Positions 36,806 through 45,798 of a stretch of 64,000 bases of DNA are shown here, piece after piece. A program made the position numbers and the translations under genes. The notes beneath the pieces are model-generated. The model did not search any database. It was not told where the DNA came from and saw only the letters and a program-made list of their open reading frames with translations. Numbering within the stretch: position 1 is the stretch's first letter; each line of letters begins with the position of its first letter. Source of the DNA: Paracoccus albus (GTDB taxonomy: Bacteria > Pseudomonadota > Alphaproteobacteria > Rhodobacterales > Rhodobacteraceae); assembly GCF_027913035.1 (NCBI RefSeq), contig NZ_CP115775.1, positions 682,001-746,000 of the forward strand, written 5' to 3'.

Positions 36806-37162
36806 TCAGATAAAGCCCAGTTCCAGCCGTGCTTCTTCGGACATCATGTCCATGCCCCATTGCGGCTGGAAGGTCATCTCGACGTCGACCTCACGAACGC
36901 CGGGCACGGCCTCAACCGCATCGGCGACCCAGCCCGGCATTTCACCCGCCACGGGGCAGCCCGGCGCGGTCAGGGTCATGATCACATCCACCTTGCCCTC
37001 ATCCGATATCGCAAGGGTGTAGATCAGGCCGAGATCGTAGATATTCACCGGAATCTCGGGGTCATAGACGGTCCGGCACGCCTCTACGACCTGATCGTAA
37101 AGCTTGTGTTCCGTGGTCGAAGGGCGAATCAGCGGTTCGCCTTCCTGAAGATTGTCGTCCAT
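36806..37162 (-). CDS. MIP18/DUF59-family iron-sulfur assembly factor
   Basis: A 118-residue cytosolic protein of the SufT/MIP18 family that assists Fe-S cluster maturation. The family signature is clear: CRTVYDPEIPVNIYDLGLIY and TLTAPGCPVAGEMPGWV, with the conserved Cys in the APGCP loop. The start is ATG 37162 with GGGAAGA upstream; the earlier ATG at 37186 is less well placed. Related genes usually sit in suf operons, whereas this one stands alone between slyX and arsC. Confidence 0.88.
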   Translation of the reverse strand: MDDNLQEGEPLIRPSTTEHKLYDQVVEACRTVYDPEIPVNIYDLGLIYTLAISDEGKVDVIMTLTAPGCPVAGEMPGWVADAVEAVPGVREVDVEMTFQPQWGMDMMSEEARLELGFI

Positions 37163-37247
37163 GCGCGTCTTCCCGTAATGTCGCATAATATATATGGCAC
37201 AACTGCCCCCGCTTCCAGTCCCAGTGCGGCCGAATGAGGTAAAGACG

Positions 37248-37595
37248 ATGTCCGTGACGATCTATCATAACCCGAGATGCTCGACTTCGCGAAACGTTTT
37301 GGCAGCGATCCGAGAGCGCGGTGTGGAGCCGACGGTGATCGACTACCAGAAAGCACCTTTGTCACGTGATCAGTTGCGGCAGCTTGCCTTGGACAGCGGG
37401 CTGGGCGTGCGCGGATTGTTACGCCAGAAAAACACCCCCTATGAGGAACTTGGCCTGGGCGATGAGCGTCTGGATGATGAGCAATTGCTTGATGCGTTGG
37501 AAGCGAATCCGATCCTGCTGAACCGGCCGATTGTCAGCGGCCCCAAGGCAACGCGTCTGGTTCGGCCGATGAGTGTGCTGGATGACGTGATCTGA
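37248..37595 (+). CDS. arsC: Glutaredoxin-type arsenate reductase (ArsC family)
   Basis: A 115-residue protein with the thioredoxin-like ArsC fold: IYHNPRCSTSRNVLAA gives the active Cys11. The conserved arginine segments LLRQKNTPYEELGL and LNRPIVSGPKATRLVRP follow. It would reduce arsenate using glutathione and glutaredoxin. GAGGTAAAG precedes ATG 37248. It belongs to a different family from the reductase half of the 27168 fusion and is not linked to the ars cluster. Close relatives (YffB/Spx-like) act on other substrates, so arsenate as substrate is probable but not certain. Confidence 0.85.
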   Translation: MSVTIYHNPRCSTSRNVLAAIRERGVEPTVIDYQKAPLSRDQLRQLALDSGLGVRGLLRQKNTPYEELGLGDERLDDEQLLDALEANPILLNRPIVSGPKATRLVRPMSVLDDVI

Positions 37596-37601
37596 TCCGA
37601 G

Positions 37602-38948
37602 CTATTCCTGCGGAGCGTCTTCCGACAGAAGGTTGGCCTCGCCATCATCCTTGCCCTGTTCCACCATCCGCTCAAAAGCCTCGTCTGGTTTGATATCGAC
37701 AGGCGCAGTGGGGCCCTGCATTGGCGGCTCTGGCCTTGCTGCGATCGTTTTTTGCGGCTCGTCGGGGCCGGGTTGGCCCGTATCCACGAATGAGGGCATT
37801 TCGTTCAGGTTCACACGATAGATCGGCTCGGGCAGGCCATAGCCTGCAGTCTCAAGCGCTTCTTTGACGATCCGAATTGCTTCGCCCCGCGCTTTGTTGA
37901 ATTCCGTCCCTTGCTGCGTCACCCATCCGCTGAACCGCATGAGCACGTTAGAGTCACCGATTTCCTGAACCCATACGGCAGGTTCTGGCGCGGTCAAAAC
38001 GAAGTCGAGCGTTTGCAGCGTCGATAGCCCAAGCTCCCGGACCTTGCCCAGATCGGACTCTGCGTCGACTCCGAGATCGAAGGTGAAACGCCGTTCGGGA
38101 TGGCGGGTGAAATTCGTGATCACGGCCTTGAAGACGGCCGCGTTCGGGATACGAATGTGATTGCCGTCAAGCGAAAGAAGCGTCGTGGCACGGCTGGTCA
38201 AACGTATGACGCGGCCGGTATTGCCCTCGATTTCAACAAGATCGTTCGGCCTGAACGGCTGGCGCAGCGACAGCATGACGGATGCAATGAAGTTTTCCAC
38301 CGTGTCGCGTACCGCGAAACCAAGCGCGATACCGATGATCCCCGCGGCACCGAGGAAGGTGCCAAGCAGTGCGGTGGCACCCAGGATATCCAGTGCCATG
38401 ATGATGGCAGCCAGCCAGAACGCGAGCCGGATGGCAGTGCGCAGAATTTCTGCGATGAATGGATTCGGGGCGATACGGTCCCAAGGTTGACGCAGTCGCG
38501 CAATGACACCCCCAAGCCAGCCGATCAGCAGCGCGGAAACCAATGCAACGGCAAGCAGCGGCGCAAAGGCGATGGTTTGGAAAAATCGGTCACGGAAACG
38601 TTCTGCGACCGGCGCCAGCCGCGCGCCAAGATCGGTGTTTTCCATGACCCGGTTTTCAATCTCGACCACGCCGTCAACGCGGGCGACCAGCCGGTCCAGC
38701 CGGTCGACAGCGGCGCCATCAAGTGCTGTCCCCTCCAGCCGGACAATGCCGGATTCGACCGTCACGCTGACATCGCCGTAGCCTTCAAGCTCTGACAATA
38801 TGGCGCGGATACGATCCCCGATGGCAGAATCGGATTCTGCATTGGCCGCGACAGTGATTGTGCCCGCTGGTTGCGCGGCTTCCTGTGCGGGCGATGATAC
38901 AGGCGCAAACGCCAGCATAACCGCCAGAAGAAGCGCAAACAGACGCAT
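37602..38948 (-). CDS. MscS-type mechanosensitive channel with periplasmic BON domain
   Basis: A 448-residue membrane protein. A signal-like first helix (LFALLLAVMLAFAPVSS) is followed by a BON domain (about 40-105; VTVESGIVRLEGTALDGAAV). Three helices come next, the last being the MscS pore helix GAAGIIGIALGFAVRDTVEN. The beta domain FRPNDLVEIEGNTGRVIRLT and a long charged Pro-rich C-terminal tail complete it. It releases solutes on hypo-osmotic shock. ATG 38948 overlaps the kdsA stop by one base (TGATG), so it is part of the capsule/Kdo operon, perhaps reflecting envelope stress control. Confidence 0.9.
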   Translation of the reverse strand: MRLFALLLAVMLAFAPVSSPAQEAAQPAGTITVAANAESDSAIGDRIRAILSELEGYGDVSVTVESGIVRLEGTALDGAAVDRLDRLVARVDGVVEIENRVMENTDLGARLAPVAERFRDRFFQTIAFAPLLAVALVSALLIGWLGGVIARLRQPWDRIAPNPFIAEILRTAIRLAFWLAAIIMALDILGATALLGTFLGAAGIIGIALGFAVRDTVENFIASVMLSLRQPFRPNDLVEIEGNTGRVIRLTSRATTLLSLDGNHIRIPNAAVFKAVITNFTRHPERRFTFDLGVDAESDLGKVRELGLSTLQTLDFVLTAPEPAVWVQEIGDSNVLMRFSGWVTQQGTEFNKARGEAIRIVKEALETAGYGLPEPIYRVNLNEMPSFVDTGQPGPDEPQKTIAARPEPPMQGPTAPVDIKPDEAFERMVEQGKDDGEANLLSEDAPQE

Positions 38949-39784
38949 CAAGCGACCGAAATCGGGTCAGATTTCGCCAGGGCATCAAAGCGCATGAGGC
39001 TGGCGACAAGCGCGGGCATATCATCCAGCCGGATCATGTTCGGCCCGTCCGACGGCGCGTTATCCGGGTCCTCATGGGTTTCGATGAACACACCGGCGAC
39101 GCCCAGAGAGACGGCGGCGCGCGCCAGCACCGGCGCGAACTCCCGCTGCCCGCCGGAACTCGCACCCTGGCCGCCCGGCTGGGCAACGGAGTGGGTGGCA
39201 TCCATGATCACCGGATAGCCCGTCTGCGCCATGATCGGCAGCGAGCGCATATCCGAGACAAGCGTATTATAGCCAAAGCTCACGCCGCGCTCGGTCAGCA
39301 AGATCTTTTCATTCCCTGTCGATGCGACTTTGTCAGCCACGTTGGGCATATCCCAGGGCGCTAGAAACTGACCTTTCTTGATGTTGACGACCGCACCGGA
39401 TTCCCCTGCGGCCAAAAGCAAATCGGTCTGTCGCGACAAAAATGCCGGAATCTGGATGACGTCGACGACAGAGCCAGCGGTTTTTGCCTGCTCCGGGTCA
39501 TGAATGTCGGTCAGAATGGGACAGCCGATCTGATTGCGCACCTCCTCCAACATACGCAGACCCTTATCCATGCCAATGCCGCGCTCGCCCTTCAGAGAGG
39601 TGCGGTTTGCCTTGTCGTAGCTGGCCTTGAAAACATAGCCCGCGCCATGATCGGCACAGGCCTTTGCCATCACCTCTGCAATCATCAGCGCGTGGTCCAG
39701 CGTTTCAAGCTGGCACGGACCGGCGATAAGTGTCAGCGGCTGATCGTTGCCGCAAGTGATGTCGCGGATCTGGACATGTTTCAT
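38948..39784 (-). CDS. kdsA: 3-deoxy-D-manno-octulosonate 8-phosphate synthase
   Basis: A 278-residue enzyme that condenses PEP with arabinose 5-phosphate to Kdo-8-P. LTLIAGPCQLE, FKASYDKANRTSLKGERG and DATHSVAQPGGQGASSGG are KdsA signatures. The CDIHD-type metal segment reads LTDIHDPEQA, without a Cys, which points to the metal-independent class. ATG 39784 overlaps the kpsE stop (ATGA). Kdo is needed for lipid A core and for the poly-Kdo linker of exported capsules. The coupling to kpsT-kpsE suggests a dedicated supply for capsule. Confidence 0.95.
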   Translation of the reverse strand: MKHVQIRDITCGNDQPLTLIAGPCQLETLDHALMIAEVMAKACADHGAGYVFKASYDKANRTSLKGERGIGMDKGLRMLEEVRNQIGCPILTDIHDPEQAKTAGSVVDVIQIPAFLSRQTDLLLAAGESGAVVNIKKGQFLAPWDMPNVADKVASTGNEKILLTERGVSFGYNTLVSDMRSLPIMAQTGYPVIMDATHSVAQPGGQGASSGGQREFAPVLARAAVSLGVAGVFIETHEDPDNAPSDGPNMIRLDDMPALVASLMRFDALAKSDPISVA

Positions 39785-41487
39785 GTGGATACCTGTTCGC
39801 GCAAGATGGAAGCCGTCAGAGACAGCATCAGATAGATCCCCCCAAAGATAAGAAATGCCACGATCGTATTCGAGAGGGCCTTAGGGTACGAAGGATCGCT
39901 GGGCACGACAGGTGATACCGAAAGCGAAAGGTAACGGACTTGCTTATTGGCCTCAATCCGGGCCAGCTCAAGCTGTTCAGCTGCGGATGCCAGCAATTGC
40001 TGTCGCGTCGCCAGATCGGCTTCTGCAATACGCAGGCGACCACTGATCTGCGCAAGCGACCCGCGCGTTTCACTGCCTTCGGTCAGTTGAGCGCGGCTTT
40101 GAGCGATCAGTTCACTGAGCCTTTCAATATCACCCTCAACGCCCGCCACGCGGCTGGCATTTGGCTGAGGGTTGGACTGCAACTGTGCGAGTTCCAGTCG
40201 TTTTTCTGTCAGCTGCGATTGCAGTTGGCCAATCTGGCTCATGACCAGCGAACTTTCTGAATCCGCGTCAAGCACCCCAAGCTGTTGCTGCAGGTCCTGC
40301 ACCGCATCCTGCGCGTCCCGGACACGTTGCTCGGCCGCCTCATAGTTTTGCTGCGCACCCTCCATCTGGTCAGAGCGGACACGCGATGTCATGTCGTCGA
40401 CCATCTCCTCGGCATAGCTGATCAGCGCAAGGGCAAACTCCTCGCTCAAGGCGGGGTCGGGGGCGATGACGGTCATATCCAGCACGCCTTCTGTCGGATC
40501 ATAGCCGACTTTGACCATGTTCTTGTAGGTCTTGAAAACGTCGTCATCGCTTGCATCCGCCGGCAAGCGCAGCAAAGGATCGATCGACGGGTCCTGAAAC
40601 GCGGATTTGAAGCCCAGTTCTTCATCCAGCCGTAACATGGCGTTTTTCGATGTCAGATTGCTTTGAACGGCGACGGAATCCGGGTTCAATTGCAACCCGC
40701 TGAGGATCGAGTTGCCAGAAGCAACGGCCGCGGAATCGGCTTGCTGGATCAGGAACTGCGACTTGGTTTCATACAGCGGCGTGGCGACGGTGAAGTAATA
40801 CCATCCCGCGATCGCTGTTGGAATCACGACCATGATCAGCAGGCGAACCGCCAGCCAGAACCGCTTGATGCGGCGCCGGCGCGCAATATCACGCTGGATC
40901 CGATAGATTTCCGCCGCACGCCTTTCTTCGGTCAGCGCCTCGCGAGAGGGCAGATCGGGCCTTTTGCCGGGAATTTGTGCCGGAGTGATTTGTCCAAGTT
41001 GCTGCGATGGTCCCGGTACGCTTGGTTCGCGACGAAGCGCGATCTGATTTCCGGTGTCCTCAGAGGTTCGACTGTTACGCGCTGCGACCTCTGCTGCGCC
41101 GGCACGCGCCACGACGCGGCTGAGCGATGAACGGTGGAAGGGGTCTATGTTACGCTCGCGCAGAACAATGACGGCGGCTTCGTCGCTGTCTACGTCGATT
41201 CCATGCATCGCTGCGATTCGTCGGGCAAGGCGCAATTGCCGACCGGTGAGCCCCTCTGCCCTGACGGCCTTGATCCGATCTTCAAGACTGTCACCGGTGG
41301 GCGTCGTTGCCCCGGTGTCAGGCTGCATGGCCGCACGGGTTTTATCCTGAGCATTGTCACTATTTGCTGCGGCGCGCCTTGCGATTTCTGCTGCATCTGC
41401 GGCTTCACGTCCGGCGCCTTCCTGCACACCGAGTACGGCCTCGCTGCGTTTGCGCCGGTAAATTCGCACCTTAGGCGGTGTAGTCAT
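39781..41487 (-). CDS. kpsE: Capsule polysaccharide export inner-membrane protein, KpsE/RkpR type, with long N-terminal extension
   Basis: A 568-residue polysaccharide co-polymerase-like protein. Residues 1-210 are a charged, Ala/Arg-rich cytoplasmic extension with a conserved-looking segment EGLTGRQLRLARRIAAMHGI. The first membrane helix is at about 213-234. A periplasmic part with long coiled coil (about 345-500) follows, and a second helix lies near the C-terminus (IVAFLIFGGIYLMLSLTASI). KpsE links the ABC exporter KpsM-KpsT to the outer-membrane channel. ATG 41487 lies inside the end of kpsT (17-bp overlap). Typical KpsE has about 380 residues, so the extension is notable. Confidence 0.87.
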   Translation of the reverse strand: MTTPPKVRIYRRKRSEAVLGVQEGAGREAADAAEIARRAAANSDNAQDKTRAAMQPDTGATTPTGDSLEDRIKAVRAEGLTGRQLRLARRIAAMHGIDVDSDEAAVIVLRERNIDPFHRSSLSRVVARAGAAEVAARNSRTSEDTGNQIALRREPSVPGPSQQLGQITPAQIPGKRPDLPSREALTEERRAAEIYRIQRDIARRRRIKRFWLAVRLLIMVVIPTAIAGWYYFTVATPLYETKSQFLIQQADSAAVASGNSILSGLQLNPDSVAVQSNLTSKNAMLRLDEELGFKSAFQDPSIDPLLRLPADASDDDVFKTYKNMVKVGYDPTEGVLDMTVIAPDPALSEEFALALISYAEEMVDDMTSRVRSDQMEGAQQNYEAAEQRVRDAQDAVQDLQQQLGVLDADSESSLVMSQIGQLQSQLTEKRLELAQLQSNPQPNASRVAGVEGDIERLSELIAQSRAQLTEGSETRGSLAQISGRLRIAEADLATRQQLLASAAEQLELARIEANKQVRYLSLSVSPVVPSDPSYPKALSNTIVAFLIFGGIYLMLSLTASILREQVST

Positions 41488-42124
41488 AGTATTGTTTCGC
41501 CTCGTCCAGCGTTTCGAACATGTAAAGTCGGCCGTCGCGCAGAACGGCGGCTTCCCGGCAGAATTTCTCCAGCACATCTGCCTGATGCGATACGATCACG
41601 ACAGTCGAATTCTTCAGCCGCTCGGTCAGGACCTGACCGGCTTTTCGGTTGAATTCCACATCGGTGGCCGTCGGCATGCCTTCATCAATCAGGTAAATGT
41701 CGAATTCCAGCGAAAGCAACAAGGAAAATACGAAACGTTGACGCATTCCGGACGAATAAGTGCCGACAGGCATATCAAAATATTCATCAATATCGGTCAG
41801 CCAACGCGTGAAAGCAGCGACATAATCCGGGTCCAGGCCGTATATGCGGGCAATGAACCGCGCGTTCTCGTTGGCGCTTTGGTTGGAGACGACGCCACCC
41901 ATGAAGCCCAGCGGAAAAGATACCCTGCAATCGCGTCGAATGATCCCTTCATCAGGCTTTTCCAGACCACACATCATATTGATGATCGTGGTTTTGCCGG
42001 TTCCGTTCGGTGCAAGAATACCCAGTGATCGTCCGAGTTCGACCCGGAAAGAGGCCTGGTCGAGGATCACCTTGCGCTGCGTTCCCGTCCAGAACGATTT
42101 TGACACATTGTCGAATTCCAACAT
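41471..42124 (-). CDS. kpsT: Capsule polysaccharide ABC exporter ATPase, KpsT type
   Basis: A 217-residue ABC ATPase. Walker A is GILAPNGTGKTTIINMM, the signature region is TYSSGMRQRFVFSLLLS, Walker B with the KpsT-specific turn is YLIDEGMPTATD, and the H-loop is VIVSHQADVLEKF. It energises export of group 2 type capsular polysaccharide with a KpsM permease, but no kpsM is encoded next to it in this window. The start is ATG 42124; a GTG just upstream is possible. It is the first gene of kpsT-kpsE-kdsA-mscS. Confidence 0.92.
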   Translation of the reverse strand: MLEFDNVSKSFWTGTQRKVILDQASFRVELGRSLGILAPNGTGKTTIINMMCGLEKPDEGIIRRDCRVSFPLGFMGGVVSNQSANENARFIARIYGLDPDYVAAFTRWLTDIDEYFDMPVGTYSSGMRQRFVFSLLLSLEFDIYLIDEGMPTATDVEFNRKAGQVLTERLKNSTVVIVSHQADVLEKFCREAAVLRDGRLYMFETLDEAKQYYDYTA

Positions 42125-42310
42125 CACCGCTTACCCGGCAACCGGCGCGTCGGCCAGATCGCATATTGTCACTGATCCCGACCCGATGGGACCAGGACAC
42201 GCGCAAGTTACGTTCTCCGTTGGCCGAAGTCCACCAATCCCTTATGACGTGATTTATCAAATGTTTATGAAAAGCTTCAGAACCTGTTTCGACCTGAATG
42301 GTTTGGCATC

Positions 42311-42910
42311 ATGACCAATGCGGATTGCCTTCGTGAAAAGATCGCCATGTGCAGAATTTGCGCCGAGCGGTTTGCGGCGACAGCCACCGGGCACAGACCG
42401 CGCCCTGTTGTCTGGTTCGAACCGTCCGCGCGCCTCCTTATCGTAGGGCAGGCGCCGGGGTTGCGCGTGCACGAAAGCGGTAAGCCATTCGACGACGCAT
42501 CGGGCCGACGGCTTCGGGACTGGATGGGTATCGGGCCGGAACAGTTCTATGACAAAACCAAGGTAGCGATTGTACCGATGGCGTTTTGTTTTCCCGGCTA
42601 CGATGCCAAAGGCTCTGATCTGGCGCCGCCTGCGATTTGCGCTGCCACTTGGCGCGATCAGGTTATGGCGGTTTTGAAACCCCGGCTCACCCTTCTCATC
42701 GGTGCTTACGCGCAACGCTGGCATCTTCGTAAACGGATTCCGGTCTCTGACGCTGTGGCTGGATGGCGCGACAACGCTCCCGAAGTGTTTCCCTTGCCTC
42801 ATCCGTCGTGGCGTAATACCGGATGGCTCAAGCGCAACGACTGGTTTGAACGCGATTTGCTGCCCGAGTTGCGGTCCCGTGTGCATGAGGTACTTGATGA
42901 CCCCGCTTGA
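42311..42910 (+). CDS. Uracil-DNA glycosylase family protein
   Basis: A 199-residue protein of the UDG superfamily fold. It has CRICAERFAATATGHRPRPV with two N-terminal cysteines, the catalytic-loop region LLIVGQAPGLRVHESGKPFD, and the C-terminal LPHPSWRNTGWLKRN loop in place of the usual HPS motif. It may excise uracil or other damaged bases. This subgroup is widespread but little studied, and the polar active-site residue differs from families 1 and 4. ATG 42311 follows a 186-bp divergent gap shared with kpsT. It overlaps the SseB-like gene by 14 bp. Confidence 0.8.
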   Translation: MTNADCLREKIAMCRICAERFAATATGHRPRPVVWFEPSARLLIVGQAPGLRVHESGKPFDDASGRRLRDWMGIGPEQFYDKTKVAIVPMAFCFPGYDAKGSDLAPPAICAATWRDQVMAVLKPRLTLLIGAYAQRWHLRKRIPVSDAVAGWRDNAPEVFPLPHPSWRNTGWLKRNDWFERDLLPELRSRVHEVLDDPA

Positions 42911-43664
42911 TAACCTTTGCCCTTCACCTTTCCATGAGCTGCCAGACGCGCAGCGTGCCCGCGTTCTGAACCGGTTGGGGGATACCGAACTTTTCGTGGC
43001 ACTCGATGCCGATCCGGTGGGTGATCGTGTCAGGATTCGCCTTTTCGATCTGCCTCAGGGCAGGCTTGCCATTGCTGCCGATGAAGAGGACCGCGTCGCA
43101 GCGTTTTTCGATGCGCCAACCGGACATGTTGCGATGCCCGGCCGGGCGTTGGCGGCGATGCTGGCCGCCGAGGATGTCTCTTTAATGGTTAATCCCGGTG
43201 CGGCTTCGGAAATGCTGCTGGAGCCCTCGGTCCTGGGCTGGCTGGCCGCTGCCCTGTCCCAGGCACCGGCAGAGGAGCAAGCAGAGCCGGCAAGGCTGGC
43301 GGCACCATCCGCGCCGATGGTGGCTGCATTGGCAGAGCCGCTGGCGACGCGTCTCGCCGATATGGAGGACATTGCAGAGACAGCGGCACTTGTATCGGCG
43401 CAGTGGCCGGACGGTGCAGCAGGGCACCTGCTGGTGCTTTCCGGCGTTGATGAGGGAAAACGTTCCTTGGTTGCCAAGGCACTCGGCGAATTGCTGGCGT
43501 TTCTTCCGCCACTGCCGGAAAGTTGCGATGTCGCATTTGACCTGCCTTTACCGGATGCAGCCTTGATCCTTCGGGTTGAGAAAAGCGAGGCGCCGCAAGT
43601 CGCGCAACGCGGGCCGACCGCACCGGGCAGCGATCCGGACAAGCCACCGATCCTGCGCTTCTAG
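42897..43664 (+). CDS. SseB-family protein
   Basis: A 255-residue protein beginning MTPLDNLCPSPFHELPDAQR, then RLGDTELFVALDADPVGDRV and GRALAAMLAAEDVSLMVNPG, the pattern of SseB/enhanced-serine-sensitivity proteins. Its function is unknown. The start ATG 42897 has GAGG six bases upstream and lies inside the end of the preceding gene. Its TAG stop and that of the convergent dehydrogenase share the tetranucleotide CTAG at 43661-43664, so the two genes overlap tail to tail. Confidence 0.75.
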   Translation: MTPLDNLCPSPFHELPDAQRARVLNRLGDTELFVALDADPVGDRVRIRLFDLPQGRLAIAADEEDRVAAFFDAPTGHVAMPGRALAAMLAAEDVSLMVNPGAASEMLLEPSVLGWLAAALSQAPAEEQAEPARLAAPSAPMVAALAEPLATRLADMEDIAETAALVSAQWPDGAAGHLLVLSGVDEGKRSLVAKALGELLAFLPPLPESCDVAFDLPLPDAALILRVEKSEAPQVAQRGPTAPGSDPDKPPILRF

Positions 43665-44563
43665 TAACCCTTGTCCCTGTCGACGAGGAAGAGCGGTTCT
43701 TCACCACGCATCACACGCCGCAGATTCTCCGCAACCACCTTGGCAGCCGTGTCGGCCCTTGTCTCTGACGCGATATGCGGCGTGACCGTAACGGACGAAT
43801 TGCTCCAAAAAGGATGGTCCGGCGGCAATGGTTCCGTCCGGAAAACATCCAGAACAGCGTGGCGAACCTGACCGCTATCCAGTGCTGCCAGTAGGGCTTC
43901 GTCGTCAATCAGCGTACCACGGCCCGGATTGACGATCGCGGCACCCTTCGGCAGCATGGCAAGCCTGTCGCTGTCCATCAGATTCTGTGTCTCTGCTGTG
44001 TCTGGTAACAGTATCACGACGATTTCAGCGCGTGTCAGTGCCTGTCGCAGTTCGTCACCCGAGTAAGCGGTGATACCGTCTGCACCACGTCCGGAAGCCG
44101 ACCAGGTCGCAACATCGAAGCCCAGACCATGCAGAGCGCGGGCGACGGCCTTACCCAACGCACCGGCCCCCAGCACTGTGACCTGCCGCTGATGCGCCAA
44201 TGGGGGAACGATATCGTTTCGCCAGATCCCGTCCTGTGCGTAGTTGTCCATCCCCAAATGCATACGCAGAACCCAGCCGCAGCAGTATTCCACCATGCCC
44301 TGTTCCAGACCGGGATCAACCATGCGGGCAAGCGGCTGGGTCAGCGTCCGGTTGGTCACGATACGCTCGACACCGGCCCAGAGGCTCTGCACGAGTTTTG
44401 CATTGCGGTATGGGCTGAGATCCTCGATCTCGCCCCCCGGCGCATAGATGATCGCGTCAAAGCCTTCCGGATCGCCCTTCAGCAGAAATTCCGCCTCAGG
44501 GCAGGCTGCTGCCAGCGGGCCTTGCCAGCGGTCCCAGTCGGGTGCGGAAAAGAGAACGCGCAT
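43661..44563 (-). CDS. Glyoxylate/hydroxypyruvate reductase A-like dehydrogenase
   Basis: A 300-residue D-2-hydroxyacid dehydrogenase of the GhrA branch. The cofactor motif VLGAGALGKAVARALHGLGF is followed by IVNPGRGTLIDDEALLAALD and VTPHIASETRADTAA with the catalytic His. It probably reduces glyoxylate or hydroxypyruvate with NADPH. It begins MRVLFSAPDWDRWQGPLAAA at ATG 44563. It is not closely related to the dehydrogenase at 13791, which lacks the GhrA-type N-terminus. Confidence 0.88.
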   Translation of the reverse strand: MRVLFSAPDWDRWQGPLAAACPEAEFLLKGDPEGFDAIIYAPGGEIEDLSPYRNAKLVQSLWAGVERIVTNRTLTQPLARMVDPGLEQGMVEYCCGWVLRMHLGMDNYAQDGIWRNDIVPPLAHQRQVTVLGAGALGKAVARALHGLGFDVATWSASGRGADGITAYSGDELRQALTRAEIVVILLPDTAETQNLMDSDRLAMLPKGAAIVNPGRGTLIDDEALLAALDSGQVRHAVLDVFRTEPLPPDHPFWSNSSVTVTPHIASETRADTAAKVVAENLRRVMRGEEPLFLVDRDKGY

Positions 44564-44658
44564 CGCTGCTCCGAAATCGTAAAGCTCACCTTGTTTCTAG
44601 CCTGCATGGCCGCCCGAGAAAACCTCGGCTGAAAACGAGGCAGCAGTGAATGCGTCCT

Positions 44659-45798
44659 TCACCGTGGCCGGTGGACATGCGCCGACTGAACCATGCCGAA
44701 GGCCATCAGCAGGATCATCATCGCCGTCCCGCCATAGCTGACCAAAGGCAAAGGCACACCCACAACCGGCAAGAGGCCCATGACCATCGCCATGTTGATC
44801 GAAAAGAAAAGGAAGAACGTGCCAGCGATGCCGATGGTCAACAGGCTGGCAAAGCGGTCGCGGTTGGTCAGTGCCGAGTAGAGGCAGAAGCCGATAATCA
44901 GCGCATAAAGCAACAGCAGTGATCCGGCGCCGACAAAGCCGAACTCTTCCGCCAGCGTCGTGAAGATGAAATCAGTGTGCTTTTCCGGCAGGAAGTTAAG
45001 CCGCGATTGGGTGCCTTCCATGAAGCCGCGACCGGACCAGCCACCGGAACCGAGCGCAATCTGCGCCTGTATGATGTTATAGCCCGCGCCTTGTGGGTCC
45101 TGCGTCGGATCAAGAAAGGTGTCGATGCGGCGGAACTGATAGTCGTGCAGAAGCTGCCAGGGCTGCCCACGGCTTTCCAGAACCGTCCATACCAGTCCGA
45201 CACCCGCCGCGATCACCGCTCCGAAATACCAAAGGCTGACTCCGGCCGCGAACATGACGATACCACCACCCATCAACAGCAATAGCGAAGTCCCAAGGTC
45301 AGGCTGCTGCAGCACAAGTGCCGTCGGGATCAGGATAAGCACGACAGGGATCAGGACCCAGAGCGGGCGGGACACTTTGTTCAGGTCCAGCCAGTCGTAG
45401 TAAGCGGCCAGCAACAGGACCAGGGCGATCTTCATCAGCTCTGACGGTTGCAGCCTGATCGGGCCTAGATCCAGCCAGCGTTGTGCGCCCATACCGACAT
45501 CGCCGAACAAATCCACGGCCACCAGCAGCAAAACGCAGGCAAAATAGGCAAAGACGGAAATGCCGCGCCAGAACCAGATCGGAACGAAGCCAAGCGCGAT
45601 CATGGCGATCATGCCGACGGCAAAACGTTCCATCTGCGGGCGGGCCCAAGTCTCGATATCTCCGCCTGCCACGGAATAGAGCATCAGGAACCCGCAGGAG
45701 GCAACGGCGGCAAGCAGAAATATCAACGGCCAGTTAAGATTGAACAGCTTGCTTATCCCGCGCGGCGTCTCTGCGACCTTATAATCAAGATAGCTCAT
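44659..45798 (-). CDS. rodA: Peptidoglycan glycosyltransferase RodA
   Basis: A 379-residue SEDS protein with about ten helices that polymerises glycan strands for side-wall growth together with PBP2. Typical segments are MGAQRWLDLGPIRLQPSELM, DTFLDPTQDPQGAGYNIIQA and TQSRLNFLPEKHTDFIFTTL. ATG 45798 overlaps the pbpA stop by one base. It is the last gene of the mreB-mreC-mreD-pbpA-rodA run and is followed by a 95-bp gap. Confidence 0.96.
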   Translation of the reverse strand: MSYLDYKVAETPRGISKLFNLNWPLIFLLAAVASCGFLMLYSVAGGDIETWARPQMERFAVGMIAMIALGFVPIWFWRGISVFAYFACVLLLVAVDLFGDVGMGAQRWLDLGPIRLQPSELMKIALVLLLAAYYDWLDLNKVSRPLWVLIPVVLILIPTALVLQQPDLGTSLLLLMGGGIVMFAAGVSLWYFGAVIAAGVGLVWTVLESRGQPWQLLHDYQFRRIDTFLDPTQDPQGAGYNIIQAQIALGSGGWSGRGFMEGTQSRLNFLPEKHTDFIFTTLAEEFGFVGAGSLLLLYALIIGFCLYSALTNRDRFASLLTIGIAGTFFLFFSINMAMVMGLLPVVGVPLPLVSYGGTAMMILLMAFGMVQSAHVHRPR

